From Candidatus Pelagibacterales bacterium (GTDB lineage Bacteria; Pseudomonadota; Alphaproteobacteria; TMED109): 9,660 bases of DNA. Below the pieces are notes generated by a model. It saw only the letters and a list, made by a program, of their open reading frames with translations. It was not told the origin of the DNA and ran no database searches. Every line of letters begins with the position of its first letter. The stretch's first letter is position 1. Location: the NCBI GenBank assembly GCA_002684605.1, contig NYVM01000081.1, forward strand, positions 1 to 9,660, in the 5' to 3' direction. Made by a program: the position numbers and the translations under genes. Positions 1 to 6,418 of this stretch are shown here, in pieces.

Positions 1-1
1 A

Positions 2-250
2 AGACTTTCATATCAGTATCACCAAAAAAGATCTGAAGCATGGACAATTACAGAAGGAACTGGAACCATTACACTAAATGGCCAAACTGCTGAATATAAT
101 TCTGGAGATACCATATTAATACCTCAAGGGAGTAAGCATAGAATTGAAAATAAAACAGATAAAAAAGTTGTTTTTATAGAGGTTCAAACAGGTACTTATT
201 TTGGAGAGGATGATATCGTAAGAATTGAGGATGATTATAATAGAAGTTAA
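2..250 (+). CDS. C-terminal cupin of a mannose-6-phosphate isomerase type II / ManC-like protein (5' end missing)
   Basis: An open frame enters from the left edge and gives 82 residues ending in TAA. It reads as the cupin domain that closes bifunctional mannose-1-phosphate guanylyltransferase/mannose-6-phosphate isomerases (ManC/AlgA family) and also occurs alone as a short protein. The tell-tale parts are LSYQYHQKRSEAW near the start, IPQGSKHRIEN in the middle and QTGTYFGEDDIVRIEDDY at the end. Likely metal ligands in the visible part are Gln5, His7, Glu12 and His46, counted from the first full codon. The family's usual HHHRAEHW appears here as HQKRSEAW, so two positions of that run differ. 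The role would be fructose-6-phosphate/mannose-6-phosphate interconversion on the way to GDP-mannose. Whether a nucleotidyltransferase domain precedes it cannot be seen. The next gene starts directly after the stop, in the same frame. Confidence 0.85.
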   Translation, partial: RLSYQYHQKRSEAWTITEGTGTITLNGQTAEYNSGDTILIPQGSKHRIENKTDKKVVFIEVQTGTYFGEDDIVRIEDDYNRS

Positions 251-688
251 ATGAAAAAATTAAAAGGTATTATCGTTTCTGGTTATTTTAACCCTCTACA
301 CAAAGGGCATATTGAATATTTTCACCTAGCTAAAAGTCAAGGTGATAAACTATTTGTTATTGTAAACAGCGACCATCAAAGAAAGTTAAAAGAATCAAAA
401 GAGTTTATGCTTGAAGATGAGCGAATTCTGATTATTAACGAGCTTGGTATTGTAGACAAGGTAATATTATCAATAGACAAGGACAGATCAGTTTGTGCAA
501 CCTTAGAAAAAATATTCAAAGAATATTCAGATAAATATGATCTATTTTTTGCAAATGGTGGAGATCAGAATACTTCATCATCTCCTGAAACCCCTTTATG
601 TCAAAAAATTGGAATTGGAATTATTGATGGATTAGGAGATAAAGTCCAGTCTTCCTCTTGGTTATTAAAAAAAAATGAAAATAAATAA
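251..688 (+). CDS. Small HxGH nucleotidyltransferase (cytidylyltransferase-like, HldE C-domain/TagD type)
   Basis: This 145-residue protein has the cytidylyltransferase-like fold signature: an N-terminal strand followed by [14 protein letters not shown], with the nucleotide-binding HxGH at residues 17-20. Further family marks are VNSD at 38-41, an acidic ERI segment near 57-59, GGD at 103-105 and a serine run at 134-136 that takes the place of the late SSSxxx motif. Its length matches stand-alone enzymes such as glycerol-3-phosphate cytidylyltransferase and the adenylyltransferase half of HldE. The substrate cannot be read from sequence. Because gmhA, an hddA-like kinase and a gmhB-like phosphatase lie downstream, heptose 1-phosphate is a reasonable guess, but HldE-C acts on the beta anomer and HddA makes the alpha anomer. 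It starts with ATG directly after the preceding stop and overlaps the next gene by 14 bases. A weak AGAAG lies just upstream. Confidence 0.85.
   Translation: MKKLKGIIVSGYFNPLHKGHIEYFHLAKSQGDKLFVIVNSDHQRKLKESKEFMLEDERILIINELGIVDKVILSIDKDRSVCATLEKIFKEYSDKYDLFFANGGDQNTSSSPETPLCQKIGIGIIDGLGDKVQSSSWLLKKNENK
667..675 (+). other. Run of nine A at the overlap of the nucleotidyltransferase and UDP-glucose dehydrogenase genes
   Basis: Nine consecutive A residues precede and include the first base of the downstream ATG. Reading across the run with one A fewer joins the upstream frame directly to the ATG frame of UDP-glucose dehydrogenase, without a stop. Such runs can cause polymerase slippage or sequencing indels. 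Whether it has a function here is unknown. Confidence 0.5.
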
Positions 689-2018
689 TATCTGTTGTAT
701 AGGAGCAGGGTATGTTGGAGGACCTACTATGGCTGTAATAGCATTAAAGTGTCCTAATATAAAAGTTACAGTTGTTGATGTAAATAGTGAAAGAATTTCT
801 GCATGGAATGGCCCACTTAGAGATCTTCCAGTTTATGAGCCAGGTTTGCAAGAAGTAGTAGAAAAAACAAGAGGTATAAACTTATTTTTTTCGAATGATA
901 TTGATAAAGCAATCAATGAATCTGAAATGATTTTTATGGCAGTCAATACACCTACAAAAACCGAAGGAGAGGGCGCTGGAATGGCAGCAGATTTAAGATA
1001 CATTGAACAATGCGCAGAGAATATAGCTAAGGTTGCAACTGATGATAAAATTGTAGTAGAAAAATCTACACTACCTGTTAGAACTGCAGAAAAAATTAAA
1101 GAAATTTTAGATAAGAATGACAATGGGGTGCAATTTGAAATTCTTTCTAATCCAGAATTTTTAGCTGAAGGTACTGCTATTGAAGATTTATTTAAATCAG
1201 ATAGAGTGTTAATTGGAGGATCTAAAACAGTTAGAGGTCAGGATGCAGTTCAAGCTTTGGTTGATGTTTATGCAAATTGGATCCCAAGAGAAAAAATATT
1301 AACTACAAATGTTTGGTCATCTGAACTTGCTAAGCTTGCATCTAATGCAATGCTTGCACAGCGTATCTCATCTATTAATAGCTTATCAGCATTATGTGAA
1401 AAAACTGGAGCTAATATTGATGAATTATCTAAAGCAATTGGAATGGACCACAGAATTGGACCAAAGTTCTTAAAGACTTCTATTGGATTTGGAGGTAGTT
1501 GCTTTCAAAAAGACTTACTAAACCTAGTATATTTGTGTGAATATTATGGGCTCCAAGAGGTTGCCGAATTTTGGCATCAAGTAATTAAAATTAATGACTA
1601 CCAAAAAAATCGATTCGCTGAAAAAATAATTAATTATTTTGAAGGTGAAATAATTGGTAAAAAAATATTTCTACTAGGGTGGGCTTTTAAAGCAAACACT
1701 AATGATTCAAGAGAGTCTCCATCAATACACATAGCTAAGAAATTGTATGCTAATGGTGCAACTATTAAAATATATGACCCAAAAGTATCAAAAGAAAGGG
1801 TTATTAGTGACTTGAAAGATGTTTTAAAAACTGATAGAGAATTAGATGATTCTAGAATAATAATATTGGATAAATTAGAACTCAATGATCAAGATGCAAT
1901 TGCAATTCTTACTGAGTGGGATTATTTCAAAGAAATTAACTACCCTAAAAATTCTATAATTTTTGATGGAAGAAGAGTTTTAAATGATAATCAAACATAT
2001 TTTAGTATTGGATCTTAA
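675..2018 (+). CDS. ugd: UDP-glucose 6-dehydrogenase (animal-like type)
   Basis: This enzyme oxidises UDP-glucose to UDP-glucuronate with two NAD+, in the cytoplasm. The 447-residue protein has an N-terminal Rossmann domain with GAGYVGG at 10-16, the family run NTPTKT at 91-96, EKST at 129-132 and [10 protein letters not shown] at 159-168. The central domain carries the catalytic cysteine, Cys276, in [10 protein letters not shown] at 271-280. Lys220, Asn224 and Asp280 sit at the other expected active-site positions. The C-terminal UDP-binding domain begins near 328 and includes DPK at 368-370 and FDGRR at 430-434. The wording around the active site ([19 protein letters not shown]) is that of animal and plant enzymes rather than the common bacterial Ugd. 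The ATG overlaps the upstream gene by 14 bases with no clear Shine-Dalgarno sequence, so translational coupling is likely. The product could feed a glucuronate-containing glycan or be converted to other UDP-uronates or pentoses by enzymes outside the window. Confidence 0.95.
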   Translation: MKINNICCIGAGYVGGPTMAVIALKCPNIKVTVVDVNSERISAWNGPLRDLPVYEPGLQEVVEKTRGINLFFSNDIDKAINESEMIFMAVNTPTKTEGEGAGMAADLRYIEQCAENIAKVATDDKIVVEKSTLPVRTAEKIKEILDKNDNGVQFEILSNPEFLAEGTAIEDLFKSDRVLIGGSKTVRGQDAVQALVDVYANWIPREKILTTNVWSSELAKLASNAMLAQRISSINSLSALCEKTGANIDELSKAIGMDHRIGPKFLKTSIGFGGSCFQKDLLNLVYLCEYYGLQEVAEFWHQVIKINDYQKNRFAEKIINYFEGEIIGKKIFLLGWAFKANTNDSRESPSIHIAKKLYANGATIKIYDPKVSKERVISDLKDVLKTDRELDDSRIIILDKLELNDQDAIAILTEWDYFKEINYPKNSIIFDGRRVLNDNQTYFSIGS

Positions 2019-2821
2019 TGAAGTATGTTTACCCAAAATTTGATGGAATTGATTTGATTTTTTTTAGAATTGGAGGATCTGGATTAGGAAACCTTCTATA
2101 TCCATTCTTTAGATCATTAGTCTATTCAAAAAAAGAGAATTTAGAAATTATTTCTCCAACTTTTCAATCATTAAAAATAGGTCCTTATTTAAGAAATGAA
2201 AAGCAAAAAAGAAGCTATAGATATAATTATAAGGATTCAATTAGTGGGTTTAAAAAATTGATTTTACTACTATTTAACTCAAATATAAAGTATGTTAAAG
2301 GGTTTGACGATGGATTTAATTCACTTTATGGATTTGAAAAAATTTTAAAAAAAGAGTTTAAAAGTTTAATTAAAGAAGAAATTAATTTAACAAAATATAA
2401 AAATGCTATTTGTTGTCATATAAGAATGGGTGACTTTAAAATTAGTAAAGATGGAAGTATCAATAACAATACTCGAATTCCATTAAACTGGTATATTGAT
2501 GTTATAAATAATCTTAGAAAAAAAGATAAAGAAATTAAAGTATTTATATTTTCAGATGCTAAGAAGGAAGAATTAAGAATCTTATCTGAAATAAAGAATA
2601 TTAAAATTGAAACTTCAAATGATCCTGCAATTGATATATTAAAGCTAAGTTCATCGAAGATCTTAATAGGATCATATTCTTCATTTAGCTTTTGGAGTGC
2701 GTTTTTCTCAAAAGGAAAGTGTATTTGGCATGAAAATATTTACAACACAAGTGAATTTCCATTGAATACTAATAATTATATTTTTGATTCTAAGAAATCT
2801 ACAATAATTAAAAAAAATTAA
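2018..2821 (+). CDS. Glycosyltransferase family 11-like (alpha-1,2-fucosyltransferase-like) protein
   Basis: This 267-residue protein resembles GT11-type transferases, which move fucose from GDP-fucose to a galactose or similar acceptor. Visible marks are the N-terminal GGSGLGN at 19-25 (nucleotide-sugar loop), HIRMGDF at 134-140 (the family's HxRxGD-type motif), IFSD at 177-180, and a C-terminal SYSSFSFWSAFF at 219-230 that matches the family's SSFSWWGAWL motif. It has no signal peptide or membrane segment, as expected for a cytoplasmic or membrane-associated enzyme. The donor need not be fucose; no GDP-fucose synthesis genes are in the window. It starts at a TAATG stop/start overlap with the preceding gene. 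A hand count over 2221-2520 gives about 21% GC, well below the about 34% of 1261-1560 in the neighbouring dehydrogenase, consistent with fast-diverging or separately acquired glycosyltransferase genes. It lies immediately upstream of, and in the same frame as, the ABC transporter. Confidence 0.75.
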   Translation: MKYVYPKFDGIDLIFFRIGGSGLGNLLYPFFRSLVYSKKENLEIISPTFQSLKIGPYLRNEKQKRSYRYNYKDSISGFKKLILLLFNSNIKYVKGFDDGFNSLYGFEKILKKEFKSLIKEEINLTKYKNAICCHIRMGDFKISKDGSINNNTRIPLNWYIDVINNLRKKDKEIKVFIFSDAKKEELRILSEIKNIKIETSNDPAIDILKLSSSKILIGSYSSFSFWSAFFSKGKCIWHENIYNTSEFPLNTNNYIFDSKKSTIIKKN

Positions 2822-2824
2822 TTG
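2819..2824 (+). other. Stop-start junction TAATTG: single in-frame stop between glycosyltransferase and ABC transporter
   Basis: The TAA ending the glycosyltransferase is followed at once by TTG, which opens the transporter in the same frame. The TTG is needed if the first membrane helix is to be kept: the next in-frame candidate, ATG at 2912, would start inside that helix. No clear Shine-Dalgarno sequence precedes it, so reinitiation by terminating ribosomes is the likely mode of translation. Confidence 0.6.
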
Positions 2825-4540
2825 AAAGAAGCACTCAAAAAATTTAAATTTCTTCTTACTAAAAATCAAATATTTGGAATTAAAGTCCTATTTACTCTTT
2901 TAATATTTGGTATGATGTTTGAGTCCGGACTTTTATTCTTACTTATCCCAATAATTAAACTTATTACGGATGAAGCATATTTCAGTAGCTTTAAAGAGAC
3001 TTATTTTAGTCAATTTGACTTAATTAATTCTTTGGATTATTCACAGTTCATTTTTTTTGCAATCATATTTATAATTTTAGCTTTTTTACTAAAAAATATT
3101 TTCTTAATGATTTTGACATACAAACAAAATAATTTTACAGCTAATCTTACCTCAAATTTATCAGTAAGGATATTTCAGACTTTTTTAGAAAAGAAATATT
3201 CTTTTTTTGTCAAAATTAACTCATCTGAAGTTGTTAAAAACTTACAGATTGACGTAGGTTATTTTGGAGCTTTATCTCAGTCTCTAGTGTCCTTTATAAT
3301 TGAGTTGTTTTTATCTATAGCAGTAATATTTTCATTGATTTATCTAGAACCAGAGTCTGCTATTATAGCTGGATCTACAATAATAGTTTCAGCATTTATA
3401 TATTATTTAACTACAAGAAATAAGCTTAAAAAAATTGGAGAAAGAAGAAGTGTTTTTGAAAAGAATGTTGCAAAAGTAATCATGGAAGGTGTACAAGGAA
3501 TAAAAGATTTAAAGATTTATAATAAAGAAGAAGACTTTTTAGATGAGTTAAGTGTTAAAGAGTATGGTAAGGCAAGGTTAGTAGCAATATTTAACACCCT
3601 CAATCAAGTACCTAGATTGATTTTTGAATTTATTGGAATTTTAGCAATAATGACAATTATAATCTATAAGCTTAATTTTACTGATGACAGAACAAATCTT
3701 TATGTAACCATTGGTCTTTTTGTTGCTGCAACTTTTAAACTACTACCTTCAATTAATAGAATTATTGGTTCTTTACAAAATATAAATTATCACAAAGCAA
3801 CGCTAGACATACTTTATGATGTATTCAAAAATCATGTAAAAGTTGAAGACAAGTTAGAAAAAATTAATTTTTTAAATGAAATAGAATTAAGGAATGTAAG
3901 TTTTTCTTACGATAGAGGTAAACCTATTTTAGATAATTTAAATTTAACAATTAAGAAAGGTGAGTTTATTGGTTTAATGGGACAATCCGGAGTTGGCAAA
4001 AGCACTTTAGTTGATATTCTAATTGGGTTATTTGATATTGATAAAGGAAGAATATTAGTTGATGGGAGTGAAATATCAGAGTTATACAGGTATAATATTA
4101 TTGGATATATTCCACAGCAAATAACATTATTTGATGCAAGTATTTTAAAGAACATTACACTGGAATCAGATAAAAAAAAGATTAATTTAAAAAGTGTTAA
4201 AAATGTCATTGAACTTAGTGGTCTTAGAGAGTTTGTTAAAAATTCATCAGACGGATTAAATACAATAGTTGGAGAGAAGGGAGCTCAGATATCTGGTGGA
4301 CAAATTAAAAGACTAGGTATTGCTAGAGCTTTATATAATAATCCTGAGATATTAATTTTTGACGAAGCAACTTCTGCATTAGACAAGAAGACAGAGGATG
4401 AGTTTTTAAAACAGGTTAACAAACTTAAAACTAAAAAAACTATGATCTTCATATCACATGATACTAACTGTTTTAAAGATTGTGATAGAGTATATGAATT
4501 AGATTCAGGTAAATTAAAGATGGTCAAAATTGAAAAATAA
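2822..4540 (+). CDS. ABC transporter, fused permease and ATPase (PglK-like lipid-linked oligosaccharide flippase)
   Basis: This 572-residue half-transporter has an N-terminal membrane domain followed by an ATPase, and would work as a homodimer in the inner membrane. Hydrophobic helices can be placed roughly at 17-45, 75-100, 153-175, 178-198, 264-283 and 292-310. The ATPase has Walker A GQSGVGKST at 387-395, a Q-loop at 432-433, the signature SGGQ at 491-494, Walker B LIFDE at 511-515, D-loop SALD at 518-521 and switch His546. Length and layout match PglK and related exporters that flip lipid-linked oligosaccharides, and the glycan-synthesis setting supports that role. MsbA-like lipid export or peptide export are the alternatives. 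The start is TTG at 2822, directly after the upstream stop, and is chosen because later ATGs would cut off the first helix. The last 11 bases overlap the next gene. Confidence 0.88.
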   Translation: MKEALKKFKFLLTKNQIFGIKVLFTLLIFGMMFESGLLFLLIPIIKLITDEAYFSSFKETYFSQFDLINSLDYSQFIFFAIIFIILAFLLKNIFLMILTYKQNNFTANLTSNLSVRIFQTFLEKKYSFFVKINSSEVVKNLQIDVGYFGALSQSLVSFIIELFLSIAVIFSLIYLEPESAIIAGSTIIVSAFIYYLTTRNKLKKIGERRSVFEKNVAKVIMEGVQGIKDLKIYNKEEDFLDELSVKEYGKARLVAIFNTLNQVPRLIFEFIGILAIMTIIIYKLNFTDDRTNLYVTIGLFVAATFKLLPSINRIIGSLQNINYHKATLDILYDVFKNHVKVEDKLEKINFLNEIELRNVSFSYDRGKPILDNLNLTIKKGEFIGLMGQSGVGKSTLVDILIGLFDIDKGRILVDGSEISELYRYNIIGYIPQQITLFDASILKNITLESDKKKINLKSVKNVIELSGLREFVKNSSDGLNTIVGEKGAQISGGQIKRLGIARALYNNPEILIFDEATSALDKKTEDEFLKQVNKLKTKKTMIFISHDTNCFKDCDRVYELDSGKLKMVKIEK

Positions 4541-5060
4541 GTATATAATTTTCGATAGAGATGGAACACTTATAAATTATAAACCATATTTAAGTAATCC
4601 AGATGATGTAGAATTATCTAATGGTGCTAAAGATTTTTTAAATAACCTAATCACAAATTCAAATATGTTATTTTTGCATACTAATCAATCAGGAGTAAGC
4701 AAAGGTTATTTTGAATTCAGTCAAGTTAAAAGTTGTAATGATCATATGATAAAATTATTGGGATTTAAAAAAAATATCTTTGAAAGAATATGTATTGCAA
4801 CAGAGTTAAATTTATCAAATGATTCTTACAGAAAGCCTTCGCCTTTGTTTGGAAAAAAAATTTTAAAAGACTACAAAATAGATAAGTCTAACTTAATATA
4901 TATTGGAGATAATATGACAGACCTAGAAACTGCTCATAATATTGGATGCAACGCTTATGGGATAATTAATGATAGATTATCTCCTAATGTCTCTATGAAT
5001 ACTTTTGGCTTCAAAACATTTAAAGATTTAAAAAAATTAAACCAATATTTATATGGATAA
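4530..5060 (+). CDS. gmhB: HAD-family phosphatase, probably heptose-1,7-bisphosphate 7-phosphatase (GmhB-like)
   Basis: This 176-residue HAD subclass III phosphatase would remove the 7-phosphate of D-glycero-D-manno-heptose 1,7-bisphosphate. Motif I is FDRDGTL at 8-14, with nucleophile Asp9 and acid/base Asp11. Motif II is TNQSG at 51-55, the motif III lysine is in RKPSP at 101-105, and motif IV is GDNMTD at 126-131. The cysteine-rich zinc loop that precedes RKP in E. coli GmhB and HisB-N is not visible: only Cys88 is nearby. Histidinol-phosphate phosphatase activity is an alternative. However, the next gene is an hddA-like heptose 7-phosphate kinase that would make its substrate, and gmhA follows. 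The start must be TTG at 4530: the next codons upstream in frame hold no start and a stop at 4515-4517, and no ATG falls between that TTG and motif I. It overlaps the transporter by 11 bases and the kinase gene by 8. Confidence 0.83.
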   Translation: MKNKYIIFDRDGTLINYKPYLSNPDDVELSNGAKDFLNNLITNSNMLFLHTNQSGVSKGYFEFSQVKSCNDHMIKLLGFKKNIFERICIATELNLSNDSYRKPSPLFGKKILKDYKIDKSNLIYIGDNMTDLETAHNIGCNAYGIINDRLSPNVSMNTFGFKTFKDLKKLNQYLYG

Positions 5061-6417
5061 AAATATAGAGAAGTATTCTGTAGATAGTAATTTATCTATA
5101 AGGGAAGCCTTAAAGAAAATCGATAAAAATCATGAGGGTTTTGTCCTGGTTATAAATGAAAAAAAAATATTAATAGGAATAGCAACTGATGGAGATATAA
5201 GAAGATACTTATTAAAGGGAGGTAAAATTACAGATAAAGTTAGCGCATGTTCAAAAAAAGAATTCAGAAGTGTTAATGAAAACATTACTCATGAAGAGGT
5301 TTATAAAATGTTAGATGATAATATAAAAATGATTCCAGTTTTAGATAAAAGAAAAGTTCTAATTGATGTTATAACCAAAAAAAATATTCCTCAAAGAAAG
5401 CAAAGACTTTTTTACAGTAGAGGAAAAGCTCCTGTAAGAATTAGTTTTAGTGGAGGTGGATCTGACACTTCAACTTATTTTAACAAGAATAATGGTGCGG
5501 TTATTAACTCTACAGTTTGTCTTTATTGTCATTCGACTTTATACAAAAGACAAGATAAAAAAATTATAATTGATTCTTTAGATTTAAATTTAGTCGGAAC
5601 ATTTGATGACTTAGAAAACATGAATTTAAATCCTGGAAAATTTAAATTAGTTAATGCTTTACTTAATGTTATACAATTAAACTTTGGTATTGAACTGACA
5701 ATTAAGTCTGACTTTCCTACCTCATCAGGATTAGGTGGTTCCTCAGCTGTATGTGCCTCAATCTTGGGTTGTTTTAATGAGTTTAGAAATGACAAGTGGG
5801 ATAAATATGAAATTGCTGAAATCGCATATCAAGCAGAGAGATTATATCTAGGAATTGAAGGCGGTTGGCAAGACCAATACGCTACAGTGTTTGGTGGTTT
5901 TAATTTAATGGAATTTAATTCAAAAAATAATTTAGTCAGTCCGCTAAGACTTCCAGATGATAAAAAACTGGAACTTGAACAATCACTTGTATTATGCTAT
6001 ACAAATAGTGATCATGGAAATTATGATATTCATAAAAATCAAAAGGAAAATACATCAAATAAAGTAATTGAACAGAATATAGCCAAGAATGTTAAGTTGA
6101 CATATGAAATAAGGAATTACTTGCTTAAAGGTGATTTAAATCAAATTGGAAACACCCTAAATAAATCTTGGGAATTAAAAAAAACTTACAGTGAATATAT
6201 TTCAAACTCATCACTTAACTTGTTATACAACGAAGCTATTTCAAATGGTGCTACTGGAGGTAAACTTTTAGGAGCTGGTGGTGGTGGTTTCTTTTTATTT
6301 TATGTAACATCAAAAGATAAAAATAAATTTTTAAAATGGCTTCAAAAAGAAGACATGGAATATTTTAATGTGAATTTTGAAAATAAAGGAATGATTTCAT
6401 GGAGCGTAAGAATATAG
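5053..6417 (+). CDS. hddA: CBS-domain pair fused to a GHMP kinase (HddA-like heptose 7-phosphate 1-kinase)
   Basis: The 454-residue protein has two parts. Residues 1 to about 115 form a CBS pair; the first ends with the typical TDGDIRR at 45-51, and the second runs to about 113 with IPVLD at 94-98. From about 123 on it is a GHMP kinase of the HddA type, which phosphorylates D-glycero-D-manno-heptose 7-phosphate at C1. Its motifs are KAPVRISFSGGGSD at 125-138, the ATP loop PTSSGLGGSSA at 222-232, GGWQDQYA at 270-277 and GGKLLGAGGGGF at 402-413. HddA proteins are usually only the kinase part, about 340 residues. The CBS half resembles the one found in front of sugar nucleotidyltransferases such as PtmE, yet no nucleotidyltransferase domain is present. 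The CBS pair may bind adenine nucleotides and tune the kinase (inference). It starts at an 8-base overlap with the phosphatase gene. Confidence 0.88.
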   Translation: MDKNIEKYSVDSNLSIREALKKIDKNHEGFVLVINEKKILIGIATDGDIRRYLLKGGKITDKVSACSKKEFRSVNENITHEEVYKMLDDNIKMIPVLDKRKVLIDVITKKNIPQRKQRLFYSRGKAPVRISFSGGGSDTSTYFNKNNGAVINSTVCLYCHSTLYKRQDKKIIIDSLDLNLVGTFDDLENMNLNPGKFKLVNALLNVIQLNFGIELTIKSDFPTSSGLGGSSAVCASILGCFNEFRNDKWDKYEIAEIAYQAERLYLGIEGGWQDQYATVFGGFNLMEFNSKNNLVSPLRLPDDKKLELEQSLVLCYTNSDHGNYDIHKNQKENTSNKVIEQNIAKNVKLTYEIRNYLLKGDLNQIGNTLNKSWELKKTYSEYISNSSLNLLYNEAISNGATGGKLLGAGGGGFFLFYVTSKDKNKFLKWLQKEDMEYFNVNFENKGMISWSVRI

Positions 6418-6418
6418 T

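Noticed and set aside
833..1123. Reverse-strand open frame of 96 codons inside ugd
   Set aside because: It is opposite a strongly conserved coding region, has low-complexity Ser/Ile/Leu-rich content and matches no family; it is a shadow frame.
1634..1885. Reverse-strand open frame inside ugd C-terminal domain
   Set aside because: Same reason: it mirrors conserved coding sequence and shows no recognisable domain.
2912..2914. ATG as the start of the ABC transporter
   Set aside because: It would begin inside the first membrane helix; the TTG at 2822 keeps the full domain.
3907..4569. Two reverse-strand open frames opposite the ABC ATPase domain and its end
   Set aside because: They lie opposite Walker A, signature and Walker B codons; no start context or homology is visible.
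5529..5795. Reverse-strand open frame opposite the GHMP kinase ATP loop
   Set aside because: Shadow of a conserved motif region with no independent support.
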